From Hydrogenobaculum sp. 3684 (GTDB taxonomy: Bacteria; Aquificota; Aquificia; Aquificales; Aquificaceae), in NCBI RefSeq assembly GCF_000213785.1, contig NC_015557.1, positions 310,001-374,000 of the forward strand: 64,000 nucleotides of DNA, in the 5' to 3' direction. The position numbers and the translations under genes were made by a program. The notes beneath the pieces are model-generated. The model saw nothing but the letters and a program-made list of their open reading frames with translations, did no database searches and was not told where the DNA came from. This document shows positions 44,875-54,389 of this stretch, one piece after another (the stretch's first letter is position 1; each line of letters opens with the position of its first letter).

Positions 44875-45718
44875 TTTTTACAAGCTCTTTTACAGAAGCT
44901 GATAACTCTTTTATATATGTTTCAAAATAAGGTAACAGCTTTTTTAAAGCTTCATAAAACTCTTTGTGATCAACATCCCATGTGGTTATTAGTCTGTTTT
45001 TTAACCTCATCATATCGTAAGCTATATTTGGATTTTCTATTATATTTGCTTGAGCCATTATAACAAGACAATCGTCAGAGGGATTTTTTAGTTTAAACTT
45101 CGGCGATAGATGCCTACATATATCAAACAAAGCATCGTATGCTACCTGATAAAAGTATTTTGCCCTATCAAAATACATTGGTTTTGATAAGAACTCTGCT
45201 TCGTCTTTTGATAGTACAAACCTTAGTTTCTCAACAGCATCTTTTATATGTTTTGCTTTTTCGTTTAGAAGATCATAATCTATCAAAAGATAGTTCTTTG
45301 TGGTAGTTTTTATATAGTTTATAATTTGCTCAGCGTAATCTCTAAAAAGTTTTATGTGAGTGCTAAGAAAATCGTATAAATAAGAAGGGTCTATATCCTT
45401 TTTAAGATCTCTATAGTTTATATAAAACTCCGATAAATCTTTCATATCTTTGGCAAAAGGAAATCCTAAGCTTTCAGAAAGCTCGTAAAGACAGTGTTTT
45501 GTGGTTTTTATATTTAACACTTGGGATATGTGTCTACATGGTCTCATGGCGGCTTCAAAAGCTATGTTGAAATCTGTTCTTACTTTGTCTATTGCAAGTT
45601 TATTTTGTACAAAAGATTCTTTTGGGAGTTTGAGATTTTTTAATATATCTTTATAGGCTTTTTCAAGGTTTATGAAGCTTTGTACTATAAGCGATATGTT
45701 AAAGCCTTTGGTTTTCAT
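44867..45718 (-). CDS. Helical protein of unknown function
   Basis: A 283-residue, predominantly helical, Lys- and Asp-rich protein without membrane segments. I recognise no family. Internal similarity is suggested by the recurring C-RHIS/LS pattern (PCRHISQVL and ICRHLSPKF), about 140 residues apart, hinting at two related halves. It is the first gene of a long operon: a TATAAT (45726-45731) lies seven bases before its ATG, so the transcript is probably leaderless. It overlaps pyrF by eight bases. Confidence 0.6.
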   Translation of the reverse strand: MKTKGFNISLIVQSFINLEKAYKDILKNLKLPKESFVQNKLAIDKVRTDFNIAFEAAMRPCRHISQVLNIKTTKHCLYELSESLGFPFAKDMKDLSEFYINYRDLKKDIDPSYLYDFLSTHIKLFRDYAEQIINYIKTTTKNYLLIDYDLLNEKAKHIKDAVEKLRFVLSKDEAEFLSKPMYFDRAKYFYQVAYDALFDICRHLSPKFKLKNPSDDCLVIMAQANIIENPNIAYDMMRLKNRLITTWDVDHKEFYEALKKLLPYFETYIKELSASVKELVKNA

Positions 45719-45725
45719 CTTATGT

Positions 45726-45731
45726 ATTATA
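45726..45731 (-). promoter_or_regulatory. -10 box of the pyrF-nuoG-nadD operon
   Basis: TATAAT on the minus strand, seven bases before the start at 45718. No other promoter was seen for the eight tightly overlapping genes that follow (45718 down to 37533). Confidence 0.5.
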
Positions 45732-45762
45732 AACTAATTTTATATTTTTTGTATGCCGTTTG

Positions 45763-47595
45763 TTAGCCTAAAATGCCCATATGTATTAGTATTGCGCTTA
45801 TGGAGGCTGGTGTGATACCATCTATATTTTTTGCTTGAGCTATAGTGGCTGGTTTAAGTTTTTTTAGTTTTTCTATAGCTTCTTTGGTGAGACCTTTTAC
45901 GTTTTCATAATCCATATCTGGTGGTAATTTTATATGTTCAAACATCTTGAGCTTTTCGTTTAATTTCTTTTCTTTTTCTATGTAATATTCGTATTTTAAT
46001 ATTATTTCTGTTTCATCTTTTATATAAGGATTTTGAGGCACGTCAAAGCCAAGTTCTTTTAATTTATCAATGCCTTCTATCGCTATTATTTGAGATAAAG
46101 TATAGGGTTTTGGGTTTTCACCCAAGTTTATAACGGTTTTTTGGCTTTTATAATAATCAACATAATAGTTGATCCCGTTTAAAAGCTCTTTGGCAAGTTT
46201 GTAATCTTCTTCATTTAAAAGCCCAAGATTGTGAGATAGCTCTAAAAGTCTTTCTGGTGCATTGTCTTGTCTTACCGATAATCTATATTCGGATCTTGAT
46301 GTAAAAAGCCTATAAGGTTCTACTATTTCTTTTGTAGTAAGATCTTCTGCCATAAGTCCTATATAGCTGATAGACCTTGGTAATATTATAGGTTCTTTGT
46401 TGTTTGCCCTTAAGCCGGCGTTTATACCTGCTAATATTCCTTGTCCTGCGGCTTCTTCATAGCCTGTGGTGCCGTTGAAGTTTCCAGCGTGGAAAAGCCC
46501 TTTTATCTTTTTGGTTTCAAGCGTTGGATATAGCTCCAAAGGATCCACTATATCGTATTCTATAGCGTAAGCGGGTCTTATAAGCACTACGTTTTCAAGC
46601 CCTTTTATAGTCCTATACATCTCTTGCTGTATGTCTTCTGGTAAGGATGTGGAAAGCCCGTTTGGGTATATTTCTATAGTATCTTCTCCTTCTGGTTCTA
46701 AAAATATTTGATGCTGGGCTTTTGATTCAAACTTTACAACCTTATCTTCTATAGACGGGCAATACCTTGGGCCCACTCCTTTTATAAGACCACCGTAAAG
46801 AGCTGTTCTATGTAAATTTTTTCTTATTATCTCATGGGTTTTTGGGTTTGTATAGGTAATATAGCAATTTATTTGCTTTTTATTTGGCTCAAACCAATAG
46901 CTTCCTCTTGGGTCTGAAAACAATGAAAATTTGGGTGCTGGTTCATCGCCGGGGGCTATCTCTAGCTCATCAAAATTTATTGTTCTTTTATCAAGTCTTG
47001 CAGGTGTTCCCGTTTTAAACCTTTTTAGAGTAAAACCAAATCTTTTGTAAAACTCATCTAAATTTGTAGATGGGGGTTCCCAAGCTCTACCACCAGGAAA
47101 AACTTTATCACCTATAAATATCTTTCCGTTTAAAAATGTACCTGTGGTTACCACTACAGCTTTGCATTGATATTCTATGCCAAGTTTTGTTTTTACTCCA
47201 ATTACTTTATTATCTTTTACAAGTATATCTATTACTTCATCTTGCACAAGGTATAAGTTTGGTATGTTCATAAGGGCTTTTTTCATATATTCTTTGTATT
47301 TTAGCTTGTCCGCTTGAGCCCTTGGTGCCCATACAGCCTCACCTTTTCTTCTGTTTAGCATCTTAAATTGTATGCCTGTAGCGTCTATGGCTTTTGCCAT
47401 TTCCCCACCTAGTATATCTATTTCTCTTACTACAATGCTTTTTGCTATACCACCTATGGCTGGATTGCAAGACATCTGTCCTATGTTATCTATGTTTATT
47501 GTAAAAAGCCCAACACTATCGCATAGCTTTGAAGCGGCTATAGCTGCCTCTATACCGGCATGTCCTGTCCCTACAACTACCACATCAAATTTCAT
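45763..47595 (-). CDS. mnmG: tRNA uridine-34 carboxymethylaminomethyl synthesis enzyme MnmG (GidA)
   Basis: An FAD-dependent enzyme that, with MnmE, modifies U34 of tRNA. The 610 residues start FDVVVVGTGHAGIEAAIA (FAD Rossmann motif) and contain MSCNPAIGGIAKS, GTFLNGKIFIGD, KTGTPARLD and GLFHAGNFNGTTGYEEAAGQG. Length is normal. It lies five bases after the soxW-like gene. Its folate-dependent relative trmFO is also in this window. Confidence 0.95.
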   Translation of the reverse strand: MKFDVVVVGTGHAGIEAAIAASKLCDSVGLFTINIDNIGQMSCNPAIGGIAKSIVVREIDILGGEMAKAIDATGIQFKMLNRRKGEAVWAPRAQADKLKYKEYMKKALMNIPNLYLVQDEVIDILVKDNKVIGVKTKLGIEYQCKAVVVTTGTFLNGKIFIGDKVFPGGRAWEPPSTNLDEFYKRFGFTLKRFKTGTPARLDKRTINFDELEIAPGDEPAPKFSLFSDPRGSYWFEPNKKQINCYITYTNPKTHEIIRKNLHRTALYGGLIKGVGPRYCPSIEDKVVKFESKAQHQIFLEPEGEDTIEIYPNGLSTSLPEDIQQEMYRTIKGLENVVLIRPAYAIEYDIVDPLELYPTLETKKIKGLFHAGNFNGTTGYEEAAGQGILAGINAGLRANNKEPIILPRSISYIGLMAEDLTTKEIVEPYRLFTSRSEYRLSVRQDNAPERLLELSHNLGLLNEEDYKLAKELLNGINYYVDYYKSQKTVINLGENPKPYTLSQIIAIEGIDKLKELGFDVPQNPYIKDETEIILKYEYYIEKEKKLNEKLKMFEHIKLPPDMDYENVKGLTKEAIEKLKKLKPATIAQAKNIDGITPASISAILIHMGILG

Positions 47596-47600
47596 ATATT

Positions 47601-48125
47601 TTAAGATAAACAGTTGTTGGCTTTTATGTATGAGTTTATATCTTCTTTTTTATAGCTTTTAGTAGTTATAAAGTTTATAACACAAACCATCGTTTTTGGT
47701 TTTACATAGCCTGGCACGTTTAGTATAACCTTACCTTCTTTATTTAAGAAAAATATATTTGGATAGGCGTTTACTCCAAGGTCAGAAGCTATATCTTCTC
47801 CAGTGCCAATGAGCTTATGGTTGTTTATAACTAATTTGTAAAGTTTTGAAGTATCATCTGCCAAAACTGGTGCTACTTCAACGTTTTTTAAAGCTTTTAT
47901 AAGCTCTGGGTTTGTGGTGATATCGTGTTGGAGTTTATGACAATATGGACAATCGCTACTTTCTATTATAAGCATCTCGTAATCTTTTGAAGGTATCAAA
48001 CTCACTATTGGTACATTTTTGCTGGAGCTTGATTTTAGATATTCATTTACGCCGTTTTGCTTAGAACAAGAAGCTATCAAAAGCCCAATACTAAAAAATA
48101 AAGATATTTTTAAAAACTTTCTCAT
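47601..48125 (-). CDS. Lipoprotein thioredoxin, SoxW-like
   Basis: A 174-residue thioredoxin-fold protein with a lipoprotein signal (LLIASC at about residues 15-20) and the redox motif CPYC in SSDCPYCHKLQHDI. The cis-Pro region is VNAYPNIFFLNKEG. SoxW-type proteins keep periplasmic sulfur-oxidation enzymes reduced; that link is inference, as no sox gene is in the window. It overlaps the aminotransferase gene by four bases. Confidence 0.75.
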   Translation of the reverse strand: MRKFLKISLFFSIGLLIASCSKQNGVNEYLKSSSSKNVPIVSLIPSKDYEMLIIESSDCPYCHKLQHDITTNPELIKALKNVEVAPVLADDTSKLYKLVINNHKLIGTGEDIASDLGVNAYPNIFFLNKEGKVILNVPGYVKPKTMVCVINFITTKSYKKEDINSYIKANNCLS

Positions 48126-49294
48126 AGACTTCTTAAAGCCTCGTTTATACGCTTAACACCTTCTGATAAGGTGTCTTCAGATACGCAGTAAGATAGCCTT
48201 GCCCAGAAGTCTTTTCCAAAGGAAGAACCAGGTACTAAAGCTACGTTACCTTTTTCTAAAATATAAGAGCTCATTTCTATATCGTCTTTGAAGTTGCTTT
48301 TATACTTTGTTAAATCTATAAACATATAAAAAGCGCCCTTTGGTTTCGAATAAGGTATGTGGTAGTTTTCTAAAATATTTATAAGATGTGATCTTCTTTT
48401 TGAAAACGTATTTTTCATATTTTCTATAAAAGCTTTTGAATTATCGTTTTTCAAAGCTTCTAAAGCACCCCATTGGGCAAAGCTTGTGACATTTGATACA
48501 CTTTGACTGTTTAAATCAGCTATAACCTTTGCATAAGAAGAAGGGCAAGCTACATATCCTACTCTCCAGCCTGTCATGGAAAAGGTTTTGGAAAAAGCGT
48601 TTATTGTGAAAGTGATGTCTCTTGCTTCTTTACTAAAAGATGCTGGACTTACCATATAAGCCCCGTCGTATACAAAGTGTTCATAACATTCATCGGATAT
48701 AATAAATATATTCCTTTCTATGCAAAATTCCACAATCTTTTTAAGGTTTTCTTCTGATATGACAGCACCTGTGGGGTTTGAGGGTGAGTTTATTATAACG
48801 GCTTTGGTTCTTGGGCTTACGTATCTTTTTAGTATGTCAAGCGTTAGTTCAAAATTGTTATCCTCTTGAAGCTCTGCAAACACAGGTATTCCACCAAATA
48901 GCCTTATCTGTTCTGGATATGTTACCCAATAAGGTGAAGGTACGATAACCTCATCTCCTTCGTTTAATATAGCCATAAATATAAGAAATAAAACCATCTT
49001 AGCTCCAGTGGATACTACTATTTCCGAAGGACTATACTCTACGTTGTTTTCAGTTTTTAGCTTTTGTGATAGTGCTTCTCTTAAAAGCGGAATACCAGAG
49101 GATGGTGTATATTTGGTTTTACCTTCTTTTAAAGCTTTTATGCAAGCTTCTTTGACGAAATCAGGCGTATCTATATCTGGTTCACCTGCTCCAAAGCTTA
49201 TTATATCTATACCTTTTGCTTTTAGCTCGTTAGCTTTAGCGCTAACTGCTAAAGTGGGCGATGGTTTTAATGTTTTAACTCTATCTGCAAGCAT
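48122..49294 (-). CDS. Aspartate (class I) aminotransferase
   Basis: A PLP enzyme of about 390 residues, fold type I, subgroup I-gamma. Landmarks are ISFGAGEPDIDTPDFV, NSPSNPTGAV, the Tyr/Asp region ISDECYEHFVYDG, and the Schiff-base Lys in NAFSKTFSMTGWRVGY. I chose the ATG at 49294 because a perfect TATAAT (49301-49306) lies six bases before it; the in-frame start six codons upstream falls on the promoter. It heads an operon with the soxW-like gene and mnmG. Confidence 0.9.
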   Translation of the reverse strand: MLADRVKTLKPSPTLAVSAKANELKAKGIDIISFGAGEPDIDTPDFVKEACIKALKEGKTKYTPSSGIPLLREALSQKLKTENNVEYSPSEIVVSTGAKMVLFLIFMAILNEGDEVIVPSPYWVTYPEQIRLFGGIPVFAELQEDNNFELTLDILKRYVSPRTKAVIINSPSNPTGAVISEENLKKIVEFCIERNIFIISDECYEHFVYDGAYMVSPASFSKEARDITFTINAFSKTFSMTGWRVGYVACPSSYAKVIADLNSQSVSNVTSFAQWGALEALKNDNSKAFIENMKNTFSKRRSHLINILENYHIPYSKPKGAFYMFIDLTKYKSNFKDDIEMSSYILEKGNVALVPGSSFGKDFWARLSYCVSEDTLSEGVKRINEALRSL

Positions 49295-49308
49295 AGAAAT
49301 ATTATAAA

Positions 49309-49974
49309 TCAAAAAACCTTTGGTATCTGGCTTTTTATAAAAATTTCATTCTCTGAGGTATAACAATCAAAACAAAGTATGTCTAAACCAATTTCTTTGG
49401 CTTGTTTTAGAGCTTCTGAGAAGTTTGGATCTGTTTCTTCGTTTGGTTTGAAGGCTTTTGCATCTGGTCTTTGTACCACAAACACTATCATAGGTTTATA
49501 TTCTTTTGTGATGTGTATATTTTTTAAAAGCTCAATGTGTTTTGTGCCACGTTCTGATGGTGCATCTGGAAACATGGCTATTTCATCTTTTACAAGGTTT
49601 ACAGATTTTGTTTCTATGAGAACCTCGTTGTTTATTAGTATATCAAACTTATGATTATCACCATATTTTGGTTCTAGTTTTAGGCTTTTAATATCAAACA
49701 AATTCTCTTTTCTTATAAAATCTAAAAACAATTTAGGAGCCAGCAAAGAGTCGATATAAACCCAATGTCCATTTTTATTCACAGCTTTTAAATGCCAGTT
49801 GTATTTGCCACCTTCTTTTTTCTCCAAAAGACCCTTTGCTCCTTTTACCAAAAGCTCTGGCAGTCTTCCAGTGTTTCTAATGTGGACAAGGGTTTCTTCG
49901 TTGTCAACGATAACTTTTGCTACAAACCTGTTTAGTCTTTCTAAGACTATACACTCTTTGAGGTCAAATTGCAT
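49309..49974 (-). CDS. sfsA: SfsA family protein (sugar fermentation stimulation homologue)
   Basis: The 221 residues have the SfsA layout: an N-terminal OB-fold part (CIVLERLNRFVAKVIVDNE, HIRNTGRLPELLVKGAKG) and a nuclease-like C-terminal part (VLIETKSVNLVKD, FPDAPSERGTKHIELL, VVQRPDAKAF). The nuclease-like residues are kept, though function is uncertain in all species. The gene overlaps the FliK-like gene by 11 bases. Confidence 0.88.
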   Translation of the reverse strand: MQFDLKECIVLERLNRFVAKVIVDNEETLVHIRNTGRLPELLVKGAKGLLEKKEGGKYNWHLKAVNKNGHWVYIDSLLAPKLFLDFIRKENLFDIKSLKLEPKYGDNHKFDILINNEVLIETKSVNLVKDEIAMFPDAPSERGTKHIELLKNIHITKEYKPMIVFVVQRPDAKAFKPNEETDPNFSEALKQAKEIGLDILCFDCYTSENEIFIKSQIPKVF

Positions 49975-51967
49975 TTATAAATTCAAAGTCGCTTTCTTCA
50001 GAGCTGTGTTTTTTGTAATCTTCTTTATCGTCTTTGCCTTGTTCTTTGTCTTGCGAAAATTCCATTTGAGATTCTATGGTGGTGCCATTGATGGTTATAT
50101 TTTCTACGCTAAAACCAAGGTTTTGTAGATTTTTAAGCAAATCTTTTATTTGAGAATCTTTGTATACAAGCTCTGTGTTTGTATTTATTGTTATAGATAA
50201 ATTGTTGGCATTAAATCTTATCTGAAGATCCGTTCCGTCGTCAAGTTTGATAGATACATTTTTCATCAACACTGGATTTTTTGACTCTTTTAGCACAGTT
50301 TTTTCTATTTCTTTAAATAGGTTATCTGCTTTTATCTCGTTTGTTTTATCTTGAACATTTGCTTGCAGGTTTTGACCCATGTTGAAGTTTTGAGCATCGC
50401 TTTGATCTTTTTTATCTTGTTTTTGATTTTCTTCTTTAAAAGCCTGTAAACTTGAAATATCTTTCACTAGACCTTCTATAGGATTTTTTAGGTTTTGTGT
50501 CTCAAAAATAGGTTTTCCGTTTAAAATGGAATTATCAAATACATCTTTATATGTTTTATCTAGATTCAAAGCGTTCATATGCTTTTGTATATGTTGTTTT
50601 ACATCTTGGATTGAGCTATCAACGTTATTAGTTAGTGCTTTGTTTGTGGTATCGGTATTTTTCATATCGCTTGTATCGGTTTTTATAGCGTCTTGATTTT
50701 GAGGGGGTATTGGTTTATCTTTTGGAGCTTGAACATCGGCTTGTGCTATATTTTGGCTATCGGAGCTTTTAACTTGTATATTTGGAGTATCAGATTTTAA
50801 AGAAGGATCTTGTGGTATGGCTTGTTTGGTAGTTTCATTGGGTTTGTAAACCGTAATAGAATTGTCAGCTGTGGTATCGTCATTGCCTAAAATCTTATTA
50901 TCTATTGAAGATGGATCTTTGGCGCTATCTTTAGATTTTAAATCTATACTTGGCTTTATATCGTTGTTGGATAATTTTTTGTTTGGGTCATCTTTTGTTG
51001 TGCTTAAGGGTTTATCTATTTTGATATTTTTATTATATGAAGTATCTATTGTAATCTTTATACCTTTAAAAGAATATTCAAAAACATTTTTATTTGAAGT
51101 ATCGCTGATATAACGAGCGCTGATAGTAAGAAAATCAAGACCCCTTTTGATGTTGGTATCATTTGATGCTTGAGATGAGGTGAGATTGTCAGTGTTGGAG
51201 ATGTTTGTCTTGATAGCTTGATCATCTTCTTTTGGGGTAGTGTCCGCATTGTTACCAAGATCTTCGGTAGGAGCAGGATCTTGGTTAGATATTTTTGAAG
51301 ATGGTATATTATTGGCATTTTCATCTTTAGATTCAGGTTTTTGGGCTTTTATGGAAAAAATAGGAATAGAGGTATCATCTTGCTCTAAAACCACGCTAAA
51401 AGAAAAAGAAGATATGTAAGATGATATATCTTTGTTTGATAAAATGTATTTGTCAAGATTTGACAAGGTAGAGCCAAGAAAATCGTTAGTAGTAGTAGAT
51501 ACATATTCTTCTTTTATTGATATAGATAAAACAAAATCTTGGTTTTTGCTTGGGTTTTGGATATCTTTTATGATATCATCTATCGTACTTAGGACGTGGT
51601 TATCTTTAGTGGTATCTTTAAGCAGGTTTTCAACATCTTTTAGTACATTTACAATGTGAGATTTGGCAATGCTATCTATTTTTGATATATTTATTTTTAT
51701 ATTGTCTTTAGAAGATTCTTGGTGGATGTTTGTTATAGCGTTTGACATAAGAGAGCTTATATTTTGAAAAAGTGTTAGTATATCTTGAAAAAGTTTGTTT
51801 ATGTCTTTTGGTATATTTGAATCGTTTTTTGGCTTTTGGGAAAAACTATCAAGTAAGTTTGAAAAATCACCATAAGCGGAGTTTGTAGAATCCGCCGGCG
51901 TTGGAGGTGGTAAAGGTATAGAGTTTACTCCTATTAAGCTATCCAAAGCCCCTAAAACATTTAGCAT
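49964..51967 (-). CDS. FliK-like flagellar hook-length control protein
   Basis: About 667 residues, low-complexity and rich in Asp, Ser, Asn, Lys and Gln in the middle (about 190-480), as in FliK proteins. The C-terminal Flg_hook domain is visible: VSIKLDDGTDLQIRFNANNLSITI, then LVYKDSQIKDLLKNLQNLGF and ITINGTTIE. FliK measures hook length and switches export specificity. The start at 51967 is supported by a TATATT box six bases upstream (51974-51979), divergent from the glycosyltransferase promoter. Sequence conservation outside the C-terminal domain is weak. Confidence 0.75.
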   Translation of the reverse strand: MLNVLGALDSLIGVNSIPLPPPTPADSTNSAYGDFSNLLDSFSQKPKNDSNIPKDINKLFQDILTLFQNISSLMSNAITNIHQESSKDNIKINISKIDSIAKSHIVNVLKDVENLLKDTTKDNHVLSTIDDIIKDIQNPSKNQDFVLSISIKEEYVSTTTNDFLGSTLSNLDKYILSNKDISSYISSFSFSVVLEQDDTSIPIFSIKAQKPESKDENANNIPSSKISNQDPAPTEDLGNNADTTPKEDDQAIKTNISNTDNLTSSQASNDTNIKRGLDFLTISARYISDTSNKNVFEYSFKGIKITIDTSYNKNIKIDKPLSTTKDDPNKKLSNNDIKPSIDLKSKDSAKDPSSIDNKILGNDDTTADNSITVYKPNETTKQAIPQDPSLKSDTPNIQVKSSDSQNIAQADVQAPKDKPIPPQNQDAIKTDTSDMKNTDTTNKALTNNVDSSIQDVKQHIQKHMNALNLDKTYKDVFDNSILNGKPIFETQNLKNPIEGLVKDISSLQAFKEENQKQDKKDQSDAQNFNMGQNLQANVQDKTNEIKADNLFKEIEKTVLKESKNPVLMKNVSIKLDDGTDLQIRFNANNLSITINTNTELVYKDSQIKDLLKNLQNLGFSVENITINGTTIESQMEFSQDKEQGKDDKEDYKKHSSEESDFEFINAI

Positions 51968-52006
51968 ATCATAAATATAATAATTCAAAAACAATAGCTT
52001 ATGATA

Positions 52007-52012
52007 TATAAT
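52007..52012 (+). promoter_or_regulatory. -10 box of the glycosyltransferase gene
   Basis: TATAAT is six bases before ATG 52019, which implies a leaderless mRNA and selects this codon as the start over upstream in-frame codons at 52001. The 51-base gap to the divergent FliK-like gene contains a second, opposite TATATT. Confidence 0.5.
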
Positions 52013-52018
52013 CATATG

Positions 52019-53068
52019 ATGAAGATAGCCCATGTGATAAATACACTTGCAGGTGCAGGCGCTGAAAGGGTCGCTTTAGATGTTTTTGATTGTTTAAAAG
52101 GATATGATCAAGAGTTTATAGTGGCTAAAAACATCATAGATTATGAAATAGATTTTAGACCTAAGATATTGTTTAATATTAAAAAGAAGCCCTTTTATAT
52201 ACCAGCTTTTATATATGAGAAAATCCTTCTTAATAAGCTATCCAAGGCTTTAAAAGATTTTGATGTGATAATATCCCATCTAAGGGATATGAATACAAGG
52301 CTTTGCCTTCTTAAGAGTAAAAATCTTATAAAAGCAAAGCTTATAATAGTAGAGCATGTAACAAAAGAGCTTTACTCTAAAAAAGAGATAAAGTATATAA
52401 AAAGTCTTTATAAATATGCAGATATAGGAGTGGGTGTATCAGAAAAGGTTGTTAAGGATTTGGAAGAATACGGAGTCAAAAAGACAGTTCTTATAGAAAA
52501 CGCGATAGATCACGATAAGATAAAAGCGCTATCTTTAGAAGAAGATATAACCTTTGATAAATTTAGTTTTTTAAGCGTTGGTAGGCTAAGCGAGGATAAA
52601 GATTATCCCACACTTTTAAAGGCTTTTAAAATAGCAAATATAGATGCACATCTTTTTATAATAGGAGAGGGCTCCAAGAAAGAAGAACTTTTAAATCTTT
52701 CTAAAAGCCTAAAAATAGAAGATAAGGTTAAGTTTTTAGGTTTTAAGAAAAACCCATTTCCATATGTAAGAGCTTGTGATGTGTTTGTTAGCTCTTCAAA
52801 AAGAGAGTCTTTTTCCATGGTGGTGTTAGAAGCAATGGGTCTTGGTAAAGCAGTTATATGTACAGATGTGGTGCCCTTTGCCAAAGATGGTTTTAACGCT
52901 TTGGTGGTGCCAAAAGAAGATGAAGAGGCTCTTTCAAAAGCTCTCATAAAAATTTACCAAAATAAGAATTTAAGAGATAGCTTATCTCAAAATGCATTTT
53001 TGTTTTCACAATCTTATTCCAAATCTTATTTTTGCGAGAAATATAAAAATATCATTACTATGCTATAA
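52019..53068 (+). CDS. Family GT4-type glycosyltransferase
   Basis: A 349-residue GT-B fold enzyme. The N-terminal MKIAHVINTLAGAGAERVALD is the classical start of GT4 enzymes. In the C-terminal half are LSVGRLSEDKDYPTLLKAF, GEGSKKEELLNL, KFLGFKKNPFPYV and VSSSKRESFSMVVLEAMGLGKAVICTD, the nucleotide-sugar and E-x7-E region. It probably adds a sugar to LPS or another surface glycan. It is followed after nine bases by plsC, which has its own -10 box. Confidence 0.85.
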   Translation: MKIAHVINTLAGAGAERVALDVFDCLKGYDQEFIVAKNIIDYEIDFRPKILFNIKKKPFYIPAFIYEKILLNKLSKALKDFDVIISHLRDMNTRLCLLKSKNLIKAKLIIVEHVTKELYSKKEIKYIKSLYKYADIGVGVSEKVVKDLEEYGVKKTVLIENAIDHDKIKALSLEEDITFDKFSFLSVGRLSEDKDYPTLLKAFKIANIDAHLFIIGEGSKKEELLNLSKSLKIEDKVKFLGFKKNPFPYVRACDVFVSSSKRESFSMVVLEAMGLGKAVICTDVVPFAKDGFNALVVPKEDEEALSKALIKIYQNKNLRDSLSQNAFLFSQSYSKSYFCEKYKNIITML

Positions 53069-53069
53069 T
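53064..53069 (+). promoter_or_regulatory. Extended -10 (TGCTATAAT) of plsC
   Basis: TGC-TATAAT ends eight bases before the plsC ATG at 53078 and overlaps the stop region of the glycosyltransferase gene. The same TGCTATAAT occurs before the Sco1-like gene. It predicts a leaderless plsC transcript. Confidence 0.5.
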
Positions 53070-53077
53070 ACTCTAAG

Positions 53078-53716
53078 ATGGAATGCCCAGATACAAAACT
53101 TGGGAAATATGTGATAAGACCTCTTTGGTTTGGTATAAGAGGTATTTTTAGAAATGTATTCAATATTAGGGCTTTTAATATAGAAAATATAGAAGGGCTT
53201 GAAGGGGTTATTTTTGCATCAAACCACAGATCTCATCTAGACCCACCGGTGTTAAACGCTTTGGTAAAAGAACCTCTTTATTTTATCGCCAAAAAGGAGC
53301 TTTTTGAAGCACCTGTCATAGGGTTTTTATACAAACATATGAGGGCTATACCAGTCCAGAGAGGTTCTGGAGATTTTGGAGCTATTGAAAAGGCTATAGA
53401 GCTTTTAAATATCGGTTGTAATGTTTGCATATTCCCAGAGGGAAGAAGAGCGCCGGCTGGGGAGTTTTTAAAACCAAAAACTGGTGTTGGTATAATGGTT
53501 GTAAAAACCAAAAAACCAGTGATACCAATATACATTGAAAATACGGATATAAATTTTCCTATAGGAGCAAAGTATCCAGTGCCAAAAGTGCCTATAAACG
53601 TATACTTTGGAAAGCCCATTCATTTTGGAGATTTAGAAGATAACATCCAAAGCTACAAACTTGTGGCAAACACCACAATGGAGCACATCAAAGAACTTGC
53701 CTACAATAAACGTTAG
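53078..53716 (+). CDS. plsC: 1-acyl-sn-glycerol-3-phosphate acyltransferase
   Basis: This membrane-associated enzyme makes phosphatidic acid. The 212 residues contain the acyltransferase motifs: NHRSHLDPPV (H-x4-D catalytic), IPVQRGSGDFGA, and FPEGRRAPAGEF. It is slightly shorter than E. coli PlsC. It converges on a small gene fragment, which overlaps its stop by four bases. Confidence 0.88.
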   Translation: MECPDTKLGKYVIRPLWFGIRGIFRNVFNIRAFNIENIEGLEGVIFASNHRSHLDPPVLNALVKEPLYFIAKKELFEAPVIGFLYKHMRAIPVQRGSGDFGAIEKAIELLNIGCNVCIFPEGRRAPAGEFLKPKTGVGIMVVKTKKPVIPIYIENTDINFPIGAKYPVPKVPINVYFGKPIHFGDLEDNIQSYKLVANTTMEHIKELAYNKR

Positions 53717-53844
53717 TTAGCCTCGTTTAACACCTTCTCTATCTTTTGATAGTACTTAGTCCTTATCTTAGCTAAGTTTACAAAGCCACCTTTACCTTCT
53801 ATGGCGTGACCGACAAACAAACTTTGAAGCGTTTCTTTAAACAA
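53713..53844 (-). pseudogene. N-terminal fragment of a DNA-methylase-like gene
   Basis: This strand encodes LFKETLQSLFVGHAIEGK, GFVNLAKIRTKYYQKIEK and a stop. The H/N-AIEGKGGFVNL-RI-T-YY pattern resembles the beginning of some adenine-specific DNA methylases (from memory, unverified). A stop in the first codons (ATGAAATAA) suggests a frameshift near the start, and the gene ends after about 44 codons. It is a relic. Confidence 0.4.
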
Positions 53845-53922
53845 TTGTTATTTCATTTTCACGCTTTCCTTTAAACATCAATTATACCATAGGTTTTGGC
53901 GATATTGTATAGTTTAATAAGT

Positions 53923-53967
53923 CATACTCACCATACTAATCATAACTATCATACAAGTCATACAAGT
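53923..53967. repeat. Five 9-bp tandem units of CATACnnnT type
   Basis: Consecutive units are CATACTCAC, CATACTAAT, CATAACTAT, CATACAAGT and CATACAAGT. They resemble the CATACTTGT core of the 18-bp repeats elsewhere in this window. Confidence 0.6.
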
Positions 53968-54265
53968 AATCAAATCATGTGAATTTTCTTATTTGCAATG
54001 ATGCTAATTAGTAAATTTTCAGTTTATTTATGATTTTTGACAGTATAGTGGTGGATTTTATAAAATTTTTTGCTTTTGTAAAAACTGTTAGTTTGTTATC
54101 AAAATCTTAAAAAACTAAGTGTTATAAATAACTTACACAACACAGCATTGTTTGAATTTATGAGTGTTTTTTACTTGACGAAATGCTTTATTTATGTAAT
54201 AAATTAAAAACCTCTTTCATTTTTTTGTACAGGGTATATTTTAGACGCATTTTCGAATCAATTTT

Positions 54266-54292
54266 CATACTCGTCATACTGGTCATACTCGT
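54266..54292. repeat. Three 9-bp tandem units CATACTsGT
   Basis: Units are CATACTCGT, CATACTGGT and CATACTCGT, followed by CATATACAAGTA. They are related to the CATACTTGT core. The flanking stretch 53970-54260 shows no gene or other structure I can support. Confidence 0.6.
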
Positions 54293-54389
54293 CATATACA
54301 AGTAGCGTCTTTGATTTTATAACAAATGATTACTTGTAAAAATCATTGATAGAGTTGCATTTGACACGTTCATTCACCAGAGAATGCTC

